Source: Olsenella sp. An188 (GTDB lineage Bacteria > Actinomycetota > Coriobacteriia > Coriobacteriales > Atopobiaceae). Taken from it: DNA of 64,000 nt. Positions 1-8,067 of the stretch are shown here, piece after piece. Made by a program: the position numbers and the translations under genes. Positions within the stretch are counted from its first letter, which is position 1. Each line of letters opens with the position of its first letter. The DNA is taken from the NCBI RefSeq assembly GCF_002160255.1, contig NZ_NFKF01000004.1, forward strand, positions 124,001 through 188,000. Reading direction: 5' to 3'. A model generated the notes under the pieces. The model ran no database searches. It worked only from the letters and a program-made list of their open reading frames with translations, and was not told the DNA's origin.

Positions 1-1
1 G

Positions 2-661
2 CTCGACCCCAAGTACAACCCCGAGCACTTCGAGGACGCCCGCTTCCTCGGCCGCGGCACCTGCACCGTCTCCCAGATCTTCTACACCTCGCCGTCCCGC
101 TGCGCCGTGGCAGACTCCTGCGCGATCTCCATCGACCGCCGCATGACCGCCGGCGAGACCTGGGACTCCTGCCTCCAGGAGATCCGCGACCTGCCTGCCG
201 TCAAGAAGTACGGCGACGACGTCAAGGTCTCCATGTACATGTACGACCGCCCGAGCTGGAAGGGCACCGTCTACGAGACCGAGGCCTACTTCCCCACGTG
301 GATCAACGCCGAGAGCGCCGCTCACGTCCAGGCCCTCGTCGACGCGCACCACGCGCTCTTCGGTGACGAGCGCATCGGCTGCGAGGCCTCGATGGACAAG
401 CGCACCGGCCGCCCGCTGACCGACAAGTGGACCTTCTCCACCAACTGCGTCTCCATCCAGGGCCGCTACGGCATCCCGTGCGTGGGCTTCGGCCCCGGCG
501 CCGAGAGTCAGGCGCACGCCCCCAACGAGGTCACCTACAAGCAGGACCTCGTGACCTGCGCCGCGCTCTACACCGCCGCGCTCAACCTCTACGACCCGTC
601 CAAGAAGACCGGCGACGTGACGGTCTTCCGCGCCGGCGCCACGGACAACGACATCCAGTAA
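2..661 (+). CDS. ygeY: YgeY family selenium-metabolism-linked hydrolase (M20 peptidase-like), C-terminal part
   Basis: Only the C-terminal 219 residues are in the window; the reading frame is open from base 2. The visible part contains the conserved end of the YgeY family of M20-type metallohydrolases, including a G-RGT-CTVSQ stretch near the left edge, a C-ISIDRR-TAGET stretch, and a late GFGPG segment followed by AHAPNE, as expected of the metal-binding C-terminal half. YgeY proteins co-occur with selenium-dependent molybdenum hydroxylases and belong to the gut anaerobic purine/urate catabolic cluster; the exact substrate is not settled. It lies 81 bases before ygeW on the same strand and is probably in one operon. 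The family call is secure; the reaction is not. Confidence 0.85.
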   Translation, partial: LDPKYNPEHFEDARFLGRGTCTVSQIFYTSPSRCAVADSCAISIDRRMTAGETWDSCLQEIRDLPAVKKYGDDVKVSMYMYDRPSWKGTVYETEAYFPTWINAESAAHVQALVDAHHALFGDERIGCEASMDKRTGRPLTDKWTFSTNCVSIQGRYGIPCVGFGPGAESQAHAPNEVTYKQDLVTCAALYTAALNLYDPSKKTGDVTVFRAGATDNDIQ

Positions 662-742
662 TACGGGGGACCGTCCCTCCGTATCGTCAAAGACGCAATG
701 AGGCAAGGGGGGCGTCCCTTTGCCTCGGGAAAGGAAACCACA

Positions 743-1945
743 ATGGCTAAGGACTTCTCCGCCCTTCTCGACGAGCTCTCCGGCTACGACTTCTCGGGCA
801 TGTACGACTCCGACTTCCTGCACACCTGGGACAAGACCACCGACGAGCTGCGCGCCCTCTACGCCACCGCCGCCGCCCTGCGCAACCTGCGCGAGCGCAA
901 CATCTCGCCGCGCATCTTCGACTCGGGCCTCGCGGTGTCGCTCTTCCGCGACAACTCCACCCGCACGCGCTTCTCGTTCTCCAAGGCCACGAACCTCCTG
1001 GGCCTCCAGCTCCAGGACCTCGACGAGGGCAAGAGCCAGATCGCGCACGGCGAGACCGTCCGCGAGACCGCCACGATGATCTCCTTCATGGCCGACGTCA
1101 TCGGCATCCGCGACGACATGTACATCGGCAAGGGCGACGCCTACATGGCCGAGGTCGCCGAGTCCGTCGACGAGGCCTACAAGGACGGCGTGCTCGACCA
1201 CCGTCCCACCCTCATCTCGCTGCAGTCCGACTCCGACCACCCGACGCAGTCCTCCGCCGACATGCTCTACCTCATCGAGGAGTTCGGCGGCCTGGAGAAC
1301 CTGCGCGGCAAGAAGGTCGCCGTGACCTGGGCCTACTCGCCCAGCTACGGCAAGCCGCTGTCCTGCCCGCAGTCGCTCATCTCGCTGCTGCCGCGCTTTG
1401 GCATGGACGTGACGCTGGCTCACCCCGAGGGCTACGACCTCATGGGCGACCGCGTGGAGGCCGCGAAGGCCTACGCCGCCGAGTCCGGCTGCACCTTCAA
1501 GCAGGTCAACACCATGGCCGAGGCCTTCGAGGGCGCCGACATCGTCATCCCCAAGAGCTGGGCTCCCTACGCCGCCATGGAGAAGCGCACCAACCTCTAC
1601 GCCGAGGGCGACGACGCCGGCATCAAGGCGCTCGAGAAGGAGCTGCTGGCCCAGAACGCCACGCACCAGGACTGGTGCTCCACGACCGACCTCATGGCGA
1701 AGACCGCCAACGGCCAGGACACCATCTACATGCACCCGCTGCCCGCCGACATCTCCGGCGTCTCCTGCGAGCACGGCGAGGTCATGGCCGACGTCTTTGA
1801 CATGCACCGCGTGGGCATGTACAAGGAGGCCAGCTACAAGCCCTACGCCATCGCCGCGATGATCTTCCTGCAGAAGGTCAAGGACCCGGTGGCCACCCTG
1901 CGCGCCCTCGAGTCCGCCGCCAAGCCCCGCTGGAACCAGGCGTAG
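743..1945 (+). CDS. ygeW: YgeW family knotted carbamoyltransferase
   Basis: A 400-residue aspartate/ornithine carbamoyltransferase paralogue. The carbamoyl-phosphate loop is seen as STRTR at residues 72-76, with a DHPTQSSAD segment in the middle and HPLP near residue 331 where ornithine carbamoyltransferases have HCLP. The long N-terminal helical part and spacing match YgeW rather than ArgF or PyrB. The start at 743 is preceded by a GGAAAGGAAACC ribosome site; an in-frame ATG at 698 lacks one. It probably performs carbamoyl transfer from a ureido intermediate of purine breakdown, handing carbamoyl phosphate to the carbamate kinase encoded next. That role is inferred from the cluster, since the true substrate of YgeW is not certain. 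Confidence 0.9.
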   Translation: MAKDFSALLDELSGYDFSGMYDSDFLHTWDKTTDELRALYATAAALRNLRERNISPRIFDSGLAVSLFRDNSTRTRFSFSKATNLLGLQLQDLDEGKSQIAHGETVRETATMISFMADVIGIRDDMYIGKGDAYMAEVAESVDEAYKDGVLDHRPTLISLQSDSDHPTQSSADMLYLIEEFGGLENLRGKKVAVTWAYSPSYGKPLSCPQSLISLLPRFGMDVTLAHPEGYDLMGDRVEAAKAYAAESGCTFKQVNTMAEAFEGADIVIPKSWAPYAAMEKRTNLYAEGDDAGIKALEKELLAQNATHQDWCSTTDLMAKTANGQDTIYMHPLPADISGVSCEHGEVMADVFDMHRVGMYKEASYKPYAIAAMIFLQKVKDPVATLRALESAAKPRWNQA

Positions 1946-1962
1946 CCAACCGCTAGCAACCT

Positions 1963-2034
1963 GGGGGCCGCCGGGTCAGTCGCGCGCTCACTGCGCTGCG
2001 CGCAGAAGTCGCGCGCCGACTGCCCGGCGGCCCC
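1963..2034. terminator. Long GC-rich inverted repeat between ygeW and the carbamate kinase gene
   Basis: GGGGCCGCCGGG at the left and CCCGGCGGCCCC at the right pair over about 20 bases with few mismatches, and a short inner stem (CTGCG/CGCAG) sits in the loop. There is no strong T-run, so it may attenuate or stabilise mRNA rather than terminate. A copy of GTTCTTCTCGCC follows at 2045-2056. Confidence 0.5.
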
Positions 2035-2087
2035 GCCGTTAGAGGTTCTTCTCGCCAAGCCCTTATCCGCATAAGGAGCAATATAAA

Positions 2088-3029
2088 ATGTCAAAGAGAA
2101 TCGTCATCGCGCTGGGTGGCAACGCGCTCGGCAAGAACCTGCCCGAGCAGATGGAAGCGGTCAAGCACACCGCCCGCGCCATCGTGGATCTCATCGAGCA
2201 GGGCAACGAGGTCGTGGTGGCCCACGGCAACGGCCCGCAGGTGGGCATGATCCAGGAGGCTATGACCCAGCTCACGCGCTCCAACCCCGAGAAGTACATC
2301 CCGTGCCCGCTCTCCGTCTGCGTGGCCATGAGCCAGGGCTACATTGGCTACGACCTGCAGAACGCGCTGCGCGAGGAGATGCTCGACCGAGGCATCGAGA
2401 AGGGCGCGGCCACGGTGCTCACCCAGGTCGAGGTGGACCCGGACGACCCGGCCTTCGCCAACCCCACCAAGCCCATCGGCGCCTTCATGACGCGCGAGGA
2501 GGCCGACCGCATGATCGCCGAGCGCGGCTACGACGTGGTGGAGGACGCGGGGCGCGGATTCCGCCGCGTGGTGGCCTCGCCCAAGCCGGCCGGCATCGTG
2601 GAGCTCGACACCATCCGCTCGCTCGTGGAGACCAACCACGTGGTCATCGCCTGCGGTGGCGGCGGCATCCCGGTCTTCCCGACCGAGGGACACCACCTCA
2701 AGGGCGCCGCGGCCGTCATCGACAAGGACTTCGCCGCGGCCAAGCTCGCCGAGCAGCTCGACGCCGACTTCCTCGTGATCCTCACGGCGGTCGAGAAGGT
2801 CGCGGTCAACTTTGGCAAGCCCGACCAGCAGTGGCTCGACGATCTCACGCCCGAGACGGCCGAGCGCTACATCGCCGAGGGCCAGTTCGCGCCCGGCTCG
2901 ATGCTGCCCAAGGTCCAGGCCGCGCTCGCCTTCGCGCAGTCCGGCCCCGGCCGCAGCTCGCTCATCACGCTGCTCGAGCGCGCGAGCGACGGAATCGCGG
3001 GCAAGACGGGTACCATCGTACGCGGATAG
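2088..3029 (+). CDS. arcC: Carbamate kinase
   Basis: A 313-residue amino-acid-kinase-fold protein of normal carbamate kinase length. The N-terminus reads IVIALGGNALG, followed by VVAHGNGPQVG near residue 45 and VIACGGGGIPV near residue 188, all family hallmarks. It converts carbamoyl phosphate and ADP to carbamate and ATP, the energy-conserving end of ureide catabolism, which fits its place directly after ygeW (as yqeA is linked to ygeW in enterobacteria). A good AAGGAGCA ribosome site lies 7-8 bases before the ATG. It is cytoplasmic. The only alternative role would be in an arginine deiminase pathway, but no arcA or arcB is nearby. Confidence 0.93.
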   Translation: MSKRIVIALGGNALGKNLPEQMEAVKHTARAIVDLIEQGNEVVVAHGNGPQVGMIQEAMTQLTRSNPEKYIPCPLSVCVAMSQGYIGYDLQNALREEMLDRGIEKGAATVLTQVEVDPDDPAFANPTKPIGAFMTREEADRMIAERGYDVVEDAGRGFRRVVASPKPAGIVELDTIRSLVETNHVVIACGGGGIPVFPTEGHHLKGAAAVIDKDFAAAKLAEQLDADFLVILTAVEKVAVNFGKPDQQWLDDLTPETAERYIAEGQFAPGSMLPKVQAALAFAQSGPGRSSLITLLERASDGIAGKTGTIVRG

Positions 3030-3059
3030 AACGGCGAGAAGGACGGTGAGGCTCGCGGG

Positions 3060-4013
3060 ATGAGACCCGACCTCAGGGCATATCTTCTGGACGACGGCGG
3101 GCACCGGGTGTTTGGGCCCGGCCCCGTCGAGCTCCTCGAGCGCGTGGGGGAGCTGGGGAGCCTGCGCGCGGCGGCAATCGAGATGGGCATGGCCTACACC
3201 AAGGCCACGCGCATCGTTCGCGACGCCGAGCGCGCCTTCGGCTTTCCCCTGACGGAGCGGACCGTGGGCGGCTCGGGCGGGGGAGGGTCGAGCCTCACCC
3301 CCGCCGCCCGCGACCTCATCGTGCGCTACCGTGCCTTCGAGCGCTCGAGCGAGCAGGCGCTCGTCTCGGCGTACGCCACGTGCTTCTCGGGCTTCGAGGG
3401 CGTCGCCCGCCTGGGCTGCGTGGTCATGGCGGCAGGCGCGGGCGAGCGCTTCGGCGGCGCCCCGGGCGAGAAGCTCACGGCGCCGCTCGCCGGGGTCCCG
3501 GTGCTCGAGCGCACGCTGCGCGCCCTGCCCGACGACCTTCTCGACGTCGTGGTGGTGAGCGCCCACCCGGCTGTGGCGGAGCTCTGCTCCCGACTGGGCG
3601 TGAGGTGTGTGGAGCCCGACGGCCCGCTCAAGGGGCAGACCATGAGCGCCGGCCTCGCCGCGCTGGGAGGGCGCGCGGGCTGCCTCTTCGTGACGGGCGA
3701 CCAGCCGCTGCTCACGCAGGGGAGCGTGCGCAGGCTCGTCGAGGCCCTCGCGCGCGAGCCGCGCTCGATCGTGCGCCTGGCGTGGCGTGGTCGCCCCGGC
3801 GCGCCGGTGCTCTGGCCGCACGACCTCCTCGGCGCCCTCGCGCACATCGAGGGGGACGCCGGCGGGACGGCGCTTCTCGCCGGGCATGCCGAGCTCTCGT
3901 CGCGCGTGCGCCTCGTGGAGGCCGCCGACGAGTGGGAGCTCGCGGACGTGGACACGGCAGAGGACCTCGAGCGCCTGGAGGCCGCCCTGCTCGGGAGAGA
4001 GGAGACGGCATGA
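3060..4013 (+). CDS. ModE-type winged-helix domain fused to a MocA-like molybdopterin nucleotidyltransferase
   Basis: 317 residues in two parts. Residues 1-100 resemble the ModE N-terminal winged helix (a GSLRAAAIEMGMAYTKA recognition region near residues 33-49, then LTPAARDLIVRY). Residues 118-310 form a MobA/MocA-type NTP transferase with the nucleotide loop MAAGAGERFGG at 123-133, a K at 138, and TGDQPLLT near residue 218. MocA proteins make molybdopterin cytosine dinucleotide for xanthine-dehydrogenase-type enzymes, and a member of this family is typical of selenium-dependent molybdenum hydroxylase loci. The fused DNA-binding domain suggests cofactor synthesis coupled to gene control, or a relic without regulatory activity. 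It overlaps the next gene by 4 bases (ATGA). Confidence 0.8.
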   Translation: MRPDLRAYLLDDGGHRVFGPGPVELLERVGELGSLRAAAIEMGMAYTKATRIVRDAERAFGFPLTERTVGGSGGGGSSLTPAARDLIVRYRAFERSSEQALVSAYATCFSGFEGVARLGCVVMAAGAGERFGGAPGEKLTAPLAGVPVLERTLRALPDDLLDVVVVSAHPAVAELCSRLGVRCVEPDGPLKGQTMSAGLAALGGRAGCLFVTGDQPLLTQGSVRRLVEALAREPRSIVRLAWRGRPGAPVLWPHDLLGALAHIEGDAGGTALLAGHAELSSRVRLVEAADEWELADVDTAEDLERLEAALLGREETA

Positions 4014-5380
4014 GGATTCTTGCTGGCGGAACGCTCGTCACGCCGGAGGGCCTGCGCCGCGGCGACGTGGCCCTGGAGGGCGAGAAGATCGCGGCGATCA
4101 GCGCGCGCCTTGAGCCGGCCGCCGGCGACGAGGTCGAGGACGTCACCGGGTGCTGGGTCTTCCCCGGCTTCATCGACGCGCACACGCACCTGCAGTGCTG
4201 GACCGGCATGGACTGGACGGCCGACAGCTTCGAGACGGGCACGTGCGCGGCCGCCTGCGGCGGGACCACCACGATCGTGGACTACGCCACGGCCGACCGC
4301 GGCGTGCGCATGGAGGAGGCCCTGGCCGAGTGGCACCGCCGCGCCGAGAGCGGGGCGGGCTGCACCGCCAACTACGGCTTCCACATGGCCATCGCCGAGT
4401 GGGGCGAGGACGGCCCGGAGCAGATGCGCGCCATGCGCGAGGCGGGCGTCTCGAGCTTCAAGACGTACCTGGCCTACGACCACCTGCGCCTCACGGACGC
4501 CGAGACCCTGCGCGTGCTGGAGTGCTGCCGCGACCTCGACGCCGTGCTCTGCGTGCACTGCGAGAACGGCGACGTGGTGAACGAGCTGCAGCGTCGCGTG
4601 CTCGCCGAGGGCGTCACGGGCCCGGAGGGGCATCCCCTCTCCCGGCCGGCCGAGGCCGAGGCGGACGCCGTGAGCAGGCTGCTGTACCTGGCCCAGATCG
4701 CGGGGGCGCGCGTGAACGTGGTGCACCTCTCCACCGAGCTGGGGCTTCTCGCCGTGCGGGCGGCCCGGGCGCGCGGCCAGCGCGGCATCTACGTGGAGAC
4801 CTGCCCGCAGTACCTCACGCTGGACGAGACGCGCTATCTGGAGGGCGGTGCGGACGGCTTCGCGGGCGCCAAGTACGTGATGAGCCCGCCTCTGCGCGCG
4901 GCCTCCGACGTGCGCGCGCTGCGCGGGGCGGTGCTGGCCGGCGAGGTGGACTCCATCGCCACGGACCACTGCTCGTTCAACCTCGCGGGGCAGAAGGACC
5001 GCGGGCGCGGTGACTTCACCAAGATCCCCAACGGCGGCCCGGGCATCGAGCACCGCCCGGCCGTGATGGCCACGACCTTCGAGGGCCAGCTCGGCCCGCG
5101 CGAGCTGTGCCGCCTCATGAGCGAGGGGCCGGCGCGCGTCTTTGGCATGTGGCCGCGCAAGGGCCGCCTGGCCGTGGGCGCCGACGCGGACGTCTGCGTG
5201 TGGGACCCCTCCGCGCGCTGGGTGATCTCTGCGGCCACGCAGCACCAGGCCGTGGACTACACGCCGTGGGAGGGCTTCGAGGCGCACGGCCGCGCGCACC
5301 TGGTGTACGTGGGCGGCGAGCTCGTGGTGCGCGACGGCGAGCCCACCGGATGCGCGCCCGGCCGCTACGTGGCAAGATGA
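4010..5380 (+). CDS. hyuA: Dihydropyrimidinase/hydantoinase family amidohydrolase
   Basis: A 456-residue cyclic amidohydrolase of usual family length. Metal ligands appear as DAHTH at residues 56-60, a SFKTYLAYD segment near residue 150 carrying the lysine usually carboxylated in this family, HCENGD near 183, HLSTELGL near 240, and ATDHCSFN near 320. These enzymes open hydantoin or dihydropyrimidine rings; the close relative HyuA is part of the anaerobic purine/urate cluster with ygeW and ygeY. The substrate here is probably a ring-opened purine product rather than a pyrimidine, by context. It is translationally coupled to the preceding fusion gene. Confidence 0.88.
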   Translation: MRILAGGTLVTPEGLRRGDVALEGEKIAAISARLEPAAGDEVEDVTGCWVFPGFIDAHTHLQCWTGMDWTADSFETGTCAAACGGTTTIVDYATADRGVRMEEALAEWHRRAESGAGCTANYGFHMAIAEWGEDGPEQMRAMREAGVSSFKTYLAYDHLRLTDAETLRVLECCRDLDAVLCVHCENGDVVNELQRRVLAEGVTGPEGHPLSRPAEAEADAVSRLLYLAQIAGARVNVVHLSTELGLLAVRAARARGQRGIYVETCPQYLTLDETRYLEGGADGFAGAKYVMSPPLRAASDVRALRGAVLAGEVDSIATDHCSFNLAGQKDRGRGDFTKIPNGGPGIEHRPAVMATTFEGQLGPRELCRLMSEGPARVFGMWPRKGRLAVGADADVCVWDPSARWVISAATQHQAVDYTPWEGFEAHGRAHLVYVGGELVVRDGEPTGCAPGRYVAR

Positions 5381-5427
5381 TGCGAGGGGACAGTCCCTTC
5401 GCATCCTTCGAGACTAAGGAGAAGAAC

Positions 5428-5814
5428 ATGGCAATCGAGGCAATCGTCACCGACAAGGCTCCCGCCGCGCTCGGTCCCTACTCCGCCGCCGTTTCGGCGC
5501 CCGCGACCCGCGCGATCCACGTGTCCGGCCAGCTGCCGATCGACCCGGCCACCGGCGAGTTCGCGGGCGAGGACATCGCCGCGCAGACCCGCCAGAGCCT
5601 CACCAACATCAAGAACATCCTCGAGGCCGCCGGCGCGAGCATGGCCGACGTGGCCGAGGTCACGGTCCTTCTCGACGACATCGCGGACTTCGGCGCGATG
5701 AACGAGGTCTACGGCGAGTTCTTCACGGCGCCGTACCCCTCGCGCGCGGCGTTCGAGGTCGCGGCGCTGCCGAAGGCGGCCAAGGTCGAGATCAAGGCAG
5801 TGGCCTACCTGTAG
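5428..5814 (+). CDS. ridA: RidA family reactive-intermediate deaminase
   Basis: 128 residues, the exact size of RidA/YjgF proteins. Seen are LGPYSAAV near the N-terminus, HVSGQLPIDP near residue 30, a TVLLDDIADFGAMNEVY stretch, and the conserved end PSRAAFEVAALPKAAKVEI, whose arginine binds the carboxylate of imine substrates. RidA hydrolyses 2-aminoacrylate and related enamines; the diaminopropionate ammonia-lyase (ygeX) usually present in this cluster makes such enamines, giving a sensible reason for its presence. The start at 5428 follows AAGGAGAAGAAC, a good ribosome site. It closes the operon and a large hairpin follows. Confidence 0.92.
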   Translation: MAIEAIVTDKAPAALGPYSAAVSAPATRAIHVSGQLPIDPATGEFAGEDIAAQTRQSLTNIKNILEAAGASMADVAEVTVLLDDIADFGAMNEVYGEFFTAPYPSRAAFEVAALPKAAKVEIKAVAYL

Positions 5815-5829
5815 GCTGAGCCTCACCGG

Positions 5830-6180
5830 TGATGGAGCGCCGGGCGATTTCCACGCGGAAGTGCTCTTCGAGAAACTCCCGCTTAGGAAATCGCCCGGCG
5901 CTCGCCGTTTCGGGCCCGCAGATGCCGAGAGGGGCGGGGTGGGGTGTTGATCGCGTCAGCTGCCCGCACTTGTCGCTAAAGCCTCACGTGGGAGCCTGCA
6001 CTTGTTGCCCGCACTTGAGGAGTGCGGGCTTGGAGGCGGGCAGATGGGGCACTCGATGGGGTTTGTCGGGTGGGGGACCGCACTTGTTGTGTTAAGAGGC
6101 GCAAAATGCCCGCACTCCTCAAGTGCGGGTGAGAAGTGCGGGTGAGAAGTGCAGGCGAGAAGTGCGGGGTGGGCTTGCAC
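5830..6180. repeat. Intergenic repeat region: one long hairpin plus multiple CCCGCACTT/AAGTGCGGG units
   Basis: No gene is seen here. GAGCGCCGGGCGATTTCC and its complement (about 5835-5907) form a long hairpin suited to ending the preceding operon. From about 5960 to 6175 the decamer CCCGCACTTG or its complement recurs at least six times, ending in a short direct array of GAAGTGCGGGT-like units at 6117-6175 that carries one exact GGCGAGAAG. Confidence 0.6.
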
Positions 6181-6198
6181 CTCGTCGGATCTTCTCGC

Positions 6199-6576
6199 CT
6201 AGGCCTTCACCTCGCGCAGGAGGTCGGCGGGGTCGACGCCGTAGAGGCGGGCGACCTTCACGAGGTTGGTGGTGCTGGGCTCAGACGCGCCGGACTCCCA
6301 CTTGGAGACGGCCTGGCGGCTCACGCCGATCTTCTCGGCGACGAACTCCTGCGTCATCTTGCAGCGCTCTCGGTGGGAGCGCAGCACCTCGGAAAGCGAG
6401 CGGCGCACCGCCACCGACTCCGGGTCCTTGCGCGGGCGGTCCTGTCGGACGAACCAGCGGATGGCGAGGACACACACCGTGACGAAGAGGACCCAGGGGA
6501 TAATGCGCGCCAAGAGCGCCGGCAGCACAAAGACGATGAGCTCAAAGGGGCCCAGTCCGATTAGTCGACCTTCCAT
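6199..6576 (-). CDS. Small membrane-anchored XRE-type helix-turn-helix protein
   Basis: 125 residues. Residues 8-42 are strongly hydrophobic (one long or two short membrane segments ending in AIRWFVRQ), then a basic linker, then a C-terminal HTH_3 domain (about residues 55-122) with MTQEFVAEKIGVSRQAVSKWESG, the typical Cro/CI recognition pattern. The order membrane first, HTH last is the reverse of most membrane-bound XRE proteins. It probably senses a membrane or envelope state and binds DNA while tethered. It stands alone on the minus strand, convergent with ridA. The stop codon overlaps a CTTCTCGCC motif. The HTH family is secure; the target is unknown. Confidence 0.75.
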   Translation of the reverse strand: MEGRLIGLGPFELIVFVLPALLARIIPWVLFVTVCVLAIRWFVRQDRPRKDPESVAVRRSLSEVLRSHRERCKMTQEFVAEKIGVSRQAVSKWESGASEPSTTNLVKVARLYGVDPADLLREVKA

Positions 6577-6651
6577 CTCCGCTCCTCTCCCCGCAACGTT
6601 GAGTCAAATGTAGCGCTGCGGTCCGGTTGCGGACAGCACCTATCGCGCAAC

Positions 6652-7122
6652 GTGCGGTTGCGCTTCGGTTGCGGCTCGTCGCGCGCACGCGGCGTCGCTT
6701 CCAAACGCGCGGCCTACCGCTCCGCCGGCGACGTGCGTGGCGTGGGCGACGGGGAGTTTGCGGTCCTTCTCGGCAGGCCGGTGCCTTCCGGTGAGCCCGC
6801 GGGTCCGATCGACGAGCACGACAGCGTGTCCACGCTCGGGCGGGCCAGAAGCCGGCTCGCCCGCCTGGCGTGCCGCGTGGTGGGCTCGCTCGTGAGACGC
6901 GCCGTGCGGCGCAACCAGTCGGACCTCAACCTGCTCTTCGTCCACAACATCCCGTTTCGCGCCATCGCCAAGATGTCGGGCGGCCGCGTGAGCGCGGAGA
7001 TGGTCGGCGGCATCGTGGACGCCTGCAACGGGCACCTGCTGCGCGGCGCCCGGAAGCTCGTGGGTGGCTACGTGCGCGACGCCCGCGAGAACCGCGCCTG
7101 GGAGCGACGCCTGACGGGGTAG
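6652..7122 (+). pseudogene. C-terminal remnant of a glycoside hydrolase family 3 enzyme
   Basis: The frame encodes at most 156 residues. Only the last 90 or so look protein-like: a PIDEHDSVSTLG start, an arginine-rich helix, then NIPFRAIAKMSGGRVS and a DACNGHLLRGARK end. This resembles, from memory of the family, the C-terminal extension of clostridial and coriobacterial GH3 beta-glucosidases (MPIRAL-sGG and lNGH motifs). No catalytic domain precedes it and no convincing ribosome site exists, so I read it as debris of a deleted gene. The GH3 assignment is moderate; a profile search would settle it. Confidence 0.5.
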
Positions 7123-7224
7123 GGCCGTGCATGCGCGATCTTGGCCGCGTTCGAAATCGCGTCAACAGTGATGTCAGAGTCATTTTTGCGGCAGTGTCGC
7201 AAAAAAATCGAGCCCCTCATGGAG

Positions 7225-7944
7225 TTACGTGCAGCGGTGGGGTCTTGAGCGCGTGAGCCCTCTCCCGCAAAGCTCCACGAGCCGACCGGCGCGCAGGCTT
7301 CCCGCAGTCACTGGGACGTCAAGCCTCCGCGCGAGCTCGCGTGCGCGGGCGAGAAGCTCGTCGGTGTCCGCCTGGTTCACCAGCACGCGCGTGGCCAGGC
7401 CCTCGGCGGCTATCACGCGCGCCACGAGCTCGGGCGTCGCGGCGTCGTCCGGCGCGCACCCGGCGAGCTCGCAGAACCGCTCGGGGCGGTGCGCCACCTC
7501 GCGCACGGGCCGGCCAAGGCCGCTCGCTCCGACCACGAGGATCGTCTGCGCGGACCCCGCCGGCACCACCGGCTCCCACGGCGCGTGCGCCTTGAGCGGC
7601 AGGGCGCGCGAGCCGTCCGCCTCCACGAGCACGTAGTCCGCGAGCTGCGCCAGCGCCGCCGGGGGCAGCGCGGGCGCCGCGAGCTTGCCGGCGTCGCGGT
7701 CCTTCTCGCCGGCCGGCGAGCCGACGCAGACGACGCGCTCTCGCTCGAGCGTCGCCGCAACGGAGTCCGCGTCGCTCCCGTCGAGCGTCGTCACGCCCGC
7801 AAACGGCCGCACGTGCGTCGTGGTGGTGAGCGCCACCGTGCCCGGCAGCTCGCGGGCCAGCGCCGCCAGCAGCGACGTCTTCCCGCCGCTGCCTATCACC
7901 GACGTCACGCCGCGGCCTACGCGCAGCAGCCCGGCAAGTCCCAT
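7225..7944 (-). CDS. yqeC: YqeC family selenium cofactor biosynthesis protein
   Basis: 239 residues. A P-loop-like IGSGGKTS at residues 17-24, TTTTHV near residue 40, an [23 protein letters not shown] stretch near residue 105, and VLVNQADT near residue 190 are the signatures of YqeC. The family is confined to genomes with selenium-dependent molybdenum hydroxylases and is thought to be a nucleotide-binding maturation factor; its reaction is not established. A strong GAGGAGGTGC ribosome site precedes the ATG. It is divergent from the reductase gene at 8068, sharing the 123-base promoter region between them. Confidence 0.88.
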   Translation of the reverse strand: MGLAGLLRVGRGVTSVIGSGGKTSLLAALARELPGTVALTTTTHVRPFAGVTTLDGSDADSVAATLERERVVCVGSPAGEKDRDAGKLAAPALPPAALAQLADYVLVEADGSRALPLKAHAPWEPVVPAGSAQTILVVGASGLGRPVREVAHRPERFCELAGCAPDDAATPELVARVIAAEGLATRVLVNQADTDELLARARELARRLDVPVTAGSLRAGRLVELCGRGLTRSRPHRCT

Positions 7945-8018
7945 GGCGCACCTCCTCGAAGAAATCCTACCGCTCGGGAGCATTGGAGTTTCAAAACTAC
8001 AACGACAGATTACTCTTT

Positions 8019-8033
8019 GTTTGGTTGCCAAAC
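8019..8033. promoter_or_regulatory. Perfect inverted repeat GTTTGG-N3-CCAAAC in the yqeC/reductase divergent promoter
   Basis: Six-base arms separated by TTG lie between the two divergent starts (7944 and 8068) in an unusually AT-rich patch, a good position for an operator serving both genes. The binding protein is unknown. Confidence 0.4.
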
Positions 8034-8067
8034 TCGTTGGATGGACCACGGACCGACAGGAGGACCC

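Noticed and set aside
2091-3887. Very long open frames on the strand opposite real genes (for example 598 and 692 residues near 2-5 kb)
   Set aside because: They are composition artefacts of GC-rich codon use: Arg/Ala/Gly/His-rich translations without motifs, lying exactly opposite well-recognised genes.
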